The translations under genes were made by a program, and so were the position numbers. From assembly GCA_937914945.1 (NCBI GenBank), contig CALGJF010000015.1, forward strand, positions 1-16,250: a DNA stretch of 16,250 nt, given 5' to 3'. This document shows positions 13,569 through 16,250 of this stretch, piece after piece. Position 1 is the stretch's first letter; every line of letters begins with the position of its first letter. Source of the DNA: an uncultured Bacteroidales bacterium. GTDB lineage: Bacteria; Bacteroidota; Bacteroidia; Bacteroidales; Bacteroidaceae. Under the pieces are notes generated by a model. That model was given only the letters and a program-made list of their open reading frames with translations. It was not told where the DNA came from and searched no databases.

Positions 13569-15353
13569 ATGGGAAAAAAGATTAGATTCAGTTTGGTTTA
13601 TCGCGACATGTTCCAGTCGTCAGGTAAATTTCAACCACTTGCAAATCAATTGGAGAAGATTGCTCCGGTAATTATAGAGATGGGCTGCTTTGCACGCGTT
13701 GAGACTAACGGAGGCGCGTTTGAGCAGGTAAACCTCATGGCAGGCGAAAACCCCAACAAGGCGGTACGCACGTTTACAAAGCCGTTTAACGAAGCCGGAA
13801 TACAGACACACATGCTCGACCGCGCATTGAACGCACTGCGCATGTTCCCCGTACCCGCCGATGTGCGTCGCCTTATGTATAAAGTAAAAAAGGCACAAGG
13901 AGTGGATATTACACGTATCTTTTGCGGTTTGAACGACACTCGCAATATTATACCATCCATAAAATACGCATTGGAGGCAGGCATGATTCCACAAGCAACG
14001 CTCTGCATCACAAGCTCTCCCGTACACACCATAGAGTATTACAGCTGCATGGCCGACGAACTCATTGCAGCCGGCGCGCAGGAGATTTGCCTGAAGGATA
14101 TGGCCGGTATAGGCCGCCCCGATTTCCTTGGCCGACTTGTAAAGAGCATCAAGGAGAAACACCCCGAAATAATCATTCAGTACCACGGGCACAGCGGCCC
14201 TGGCCTCTCCATGGCATCAATACTTGAGGTGTGCAAAAATGGTTGCGACATCATTGACACCGCCATTGAGCCGCTGTCATGGGGTAAAGTACACCCCGAT
14301 ATCATCAGCGTGCAGGCAATGCTCAAAGATGCCGGTTTCGATGTTCCGGAGATAAACATGAACGCATACATGAAGGCACGCAGCCTCACACAGGAGTTCA
14401 TCGACGAGTGGCTTGGTGTGTTTATGGACAATAATAACAAACTGATGAGTTCGTTATTGCTCACCAGCGGCCTCCCCGGTGGTATGATGGGCTCAATGAT
14501 GTCCGACCTTGCCGGTGTTCACAAAGGAATAAACGGCATTTTGCAGAGTAAAGGCAAGCCCACATACACACTCGACGAACTTATGGTGGAGCTCTTCAAT
14601 GAGGTTGCATACGTGTGGCCGCGCGTGGGCTATCCCCCACTCGTTACCCCTTTCAGCCAATATGTGAAGAATACGGCTTTGATGAACCTGATGTCTCTTC
14701 TGAAAGGACAGCCTCGCTGGAGTACGATAGACAAGGATACATGGAATATGATTCTTGGAAAAATGGGCAGACTTCCTGGTGAACTTGCTCCGGAAATCGT
14801 CGCTTTGGCTAAAGAAAAAGGACTCGAATTCTATACAGGCAACCCTCAGGATGCATTTCCTGATGAATTGGATAAGTTCCGTTCTATGATGAGGGATGAA
14901 AAATGGGAATGTGGACAGGATGATGAAGAATTGTTCGAGTTTGCTATGCATGAAAGACAGTATCGTGACTATAAGAACGGTGTGGCTAAAGAACGTTTCA
15001 TCGCGGATCTTGAGGCGGCGCGTGCCAAGGCAGGTGCACCTGTCGTGATGGAAAGACCGGTTGTCGAGATCCCTAAGTTTGATGTAGAGGCTATAATCGG
15101 AAAATATCCGTCAGCAGTTCCGGTCCAGGCTCCTGTGAAAGGGCAGATGCTATGGCAGATAGATGTTGATGATGTGTCTTCTGCCCCTGTCGTCGGTATG
15201 AAAGTCGAGGCAGGCGTTCCTATGGGTTATGTGCAGACCTATTATGGCATTGAGGAAATTGTCCCTGCGATTTCCGGAAGAGTTGTGGCCGTATGCGCAA
15301 AACAAGGCGACAGCCTCGTCAAGAGTGAGATTGTCGCCTTCGTGCAGCAGTAA
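13569..15353 (+). CDS. Carboxyltransferase, pyruvate carboxylase subunit B / oxaloacetate decarboxylase alpha-like
   Basis: 594 residues. The N-terminal ~300 form the carboxyltransferase barrel: YRDMFQSSGK (11-20, metal ligand Asp13), the Lys of CLKDMAG (Lys176, the carbamylated-Lys position) and YHGHSG (His206 and His208). The spacing of these four matches the known metal site of transcarboxylase 5S. A conserved PYC/OadA helical domain follows (to ~470), then a linker and a biotinyl-type domain (~517-594). Known reaction: moving CO2 between biotin and pyruvate/oxaloacetate or a related acid. In the biotinyl domain, the EAMKMENEI-type loop reads QTYYGIEEI (556-564), so the biotin-accepting Lys is Tyr559 and this copy cannot be biotinylated there; a separate carrier protein would be required, and none is present here. 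Codon use changes abruptly between residues about 361 and 382 (see findings). It stands alone, converging on the SusD gene 8 nt away. Confidence 0.85.
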   Translation: MGKKIRFSLVYRDMFQSSGKFQPLANQLEKIAPVIIEMGCFARVETNGGAFEQVNLMAGENPNKAVRTFTKPFNEAGIQTHMLDRALNALRMFPVPADVRRLMYKVKKAQGVDITRIFCGLNDTRNIIPSIKYALEAGMIPQATLCITSSPVHTIEYYSCMADELIAAGAQEICLKDMAGIGRPDFLGRLVKSIKEKHPEIIIQYHGHSGPGLSMASILEVCKNGCDIIDTAIEPLSWGKVHPDIISVQAMLKDAGFDVPEINMNAYMKARSLTQEFIDEWLGVFMDNNNKLMSSLLLTSGLPGGMMGSMMSDLAGVHKGINGILQSKGKPTYTLDELMVELFNEVAYVWPRVGYPPLVTPFSQYVKNTALMNLMSLLKGQPRWSTIDKDTWNMILGKMGRLPGELAPEIVALAKEKGLEFYTGNPQDAFPDELDKFRSMMRDEKWECGQDDEELFEFAMHERQYRDYKNGVAKERFIADLEAARAKAGAPVVMERPVVEIPKFDVEAIIGKYPSAVPVQAPVKGQMLWQIDVDDVSSAPVVGMKVEAGVPMGYVQTYYGIEEIVPAISGRVVAVCAKQGDSLVKSEIVAFVQQ

Positions 15354-15361
15354 TCAGTTCC

Positions 15362-16250
15362 TTAATCTGTTACGCCGTCCCGCAGCTGGGGATGCTGTCC
15401 TTGTATTGGGAGCATGCCTCCGGTATTATCTACTACTGCGGGATTTGTGTTTGTTTCGGCTGTAGGGAACCTGAGCAGCCACCATCCGTCATCTGCCGGC
15501 ATGTTGAAACGGAATGCTGCCGGAACATTGCTGGCGGTTCCTTCGTGGAATCGCACCAGAGGCTTGTTCAGGCGGCGTGTGTCAGGATTCGAGAAGCCTT
15601 CTCCCCAGAGCTCCACACGTCTCTGGTACCAGATTTCGTCTTCAAGCGTGCGGCCCCCGGCGTCTGCAGAATATGACGGGTCCCTGTATGTCTTCACGAA
15701 GTCTTCAAGAATCTGTTTGCCAAGATCGGCCTGACCGCTGCGGACATAACCTTCAGCCTGTATCAGGATCATTTCTTCGACTCTCATGAAAGGCCAGTCC
15801 TCATCGTTGTTTGTCCCGCCGATGGTGTTCATCCCGAACTTTACATTGGTATAGGGAAGGAACGTAAGCTTGACATTCTCGATTTCGAGAGTCGCCACCT
15901 CGTTGCCGCTGACTCCGTCCCATGTCACATTCTCAAGGAGCGGGGACTCAAGAGACTCATTCACCCACCAGCCTTTGCGCACATCCGTGTCCGGTATCTT
16001 GTTGTACAGCAGACTATTGATGCAAGAGTATACCTGTGTGCCGGCAGAATATCCGTCTCCTGAGAACGACCTGATCCATGCACTGGCTGTAGCATAAGAA
16101 TTGGTCTGAGCTACATCGGTAGTCATGTCATATCCCCATATCCAGTTGTGCTCGTTTATGCTGTAGAATGACGGGGCCGACACCTCTTCCATGCTTGCCG
16201 GGGCATATCCTTCCGCAGCTTTGGCTGCATCCTCAGCCGCAGCCTGCCAG
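15362..16250 (-). CDS. SusD/RagB-family outer-membrane lipoprotein, C-terminal part
   Basis: The minus-strand frame is open to the right edge (first residues WQAAAEDAAKAAEGYAP) and ends at TAA 15362-15364, giving 295 residues of what is normally a 500-600-residue protein; the ATG at 16192 is an internal Met. SusD signs: early NEHNWIWGYDMT, FMRVEEMILIQAEGYVRSG (TPR-like helix) and WYQRRVELWGEGF, followed by DTRRLNKPLVR and FRFNMP. Known role: surface glycan or nutrient binding, working with a SusC/RagA TonB-dependent transporter. That partner would be expected upstream, beyond the right edge, together with the lipoprotein signal. Base and codon use are more GC-rich than in the left 14 kb and resemble the last third of the carboxyltransferase gene. 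The stops of the two convergent genes are 8 nt apart with no terminator. No substrate can be inferred. Confidence 0.88.
   Translation of the reverse strand, partial: WQAAAEDAAKAAEGYAPASMEEVSAPSFYSINEHNWIWGYDMTTDVAQTNSYATASAWIRSFSGDGYSAGTQVYSCINSLLYNKIPDTDVRKGWWVNESLESPLLENVTWDGVSGNEVATLEIENVKLTFLPYTNVKFGMNTIGGTNNDEDWPFMRVEEMILIQAEGYVRSGQADLGKQILEDFVKTYRDPSYSADAGGRTLEDEIWYQRRVELWGEGFSNPDTRRLNKPLVRFHEGTASNVPAAFRFNMPADDGWWLLRFPTAETNTNPAVVDNTGGMLPIQGQHPQLRDGVTD

Noticed and set aside
13569..15353. Two separate genes fused at the codon-use break
   Set aside because: The protein is continuous and family-like across the break; only the codon choice changes.

Overview
The window is Bacteroidales-type DNA (Bacteroides, Prevotella or Muribaculaceae relatives; I cannot place it further). 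The support is a SusD/RagB protein at the right edge, promoters of the Bacteroidetes TTTG / TAnnTTTG type, and few Shine-Dalgarno sites. No tRNA, rRNA, CRISPR array or complete insertion sequence is visible.

Layout. 1-427: the 3' end of a tyrosine recombinase, overlapped tail to tail by a small antisense reading frame; this looks like the edge of a mobile element. 601-1932: a YbdG-like MscS-family channel whose start codon lies in a strong hairpin. 2099-4315: a two-gene operon, a short-chain dehydrogenase and a class-3-like aldehyde dehydrogenase, ended by a large terminator. 4428-6326: an FRG-domain protein of unknown function. 6430-7338: a short FtsZ paralogue, with an unexplained coding-like frame behind it. 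7603-7644: a bidirectional terminator. 7666-13012 (minus strand): three tandem paralogues of an AMP-forming long-chain acyl-CoA (or acyl-ACP) synthetase. 13013-13568: a long divergent regulatory region. 13569-15353: a carboxyltransferase of the pyruvate carboxylase B / OadA type whose C-terminal biotinyl-like domain lacks the biotin lysine. 15362-16250 (minus strand): a SusD-like protein running off the edge.

How the genes may work together. The dehydrogenase and aldehyde dehydrogenase could oxidise a long-chain or hydrophobic alcohol to an acid, which the synthetases could activate. Supporting this, a 25-bp palindrome, TGCACA-N13-TGTGCA, sits upstream of both the dehydrogenase operon and synthetase copy 1, with identical half-sites and spacing. 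This looks like a shared operator for a small lipid regulon.

Two cautions. Codon use changes sharply inside the carboxyltransferase gene (about 14650-14715), so the right-hand ~1.6 kb may come from another genome by recombination or by chimeric assembly. The left end also looks like a junction. The most novel candidates are the shared operator with its acyl-metabolism locus, the tail-less FtsZ paralogue beside the FRG protein, and the two promoters built into the preceding terminators.
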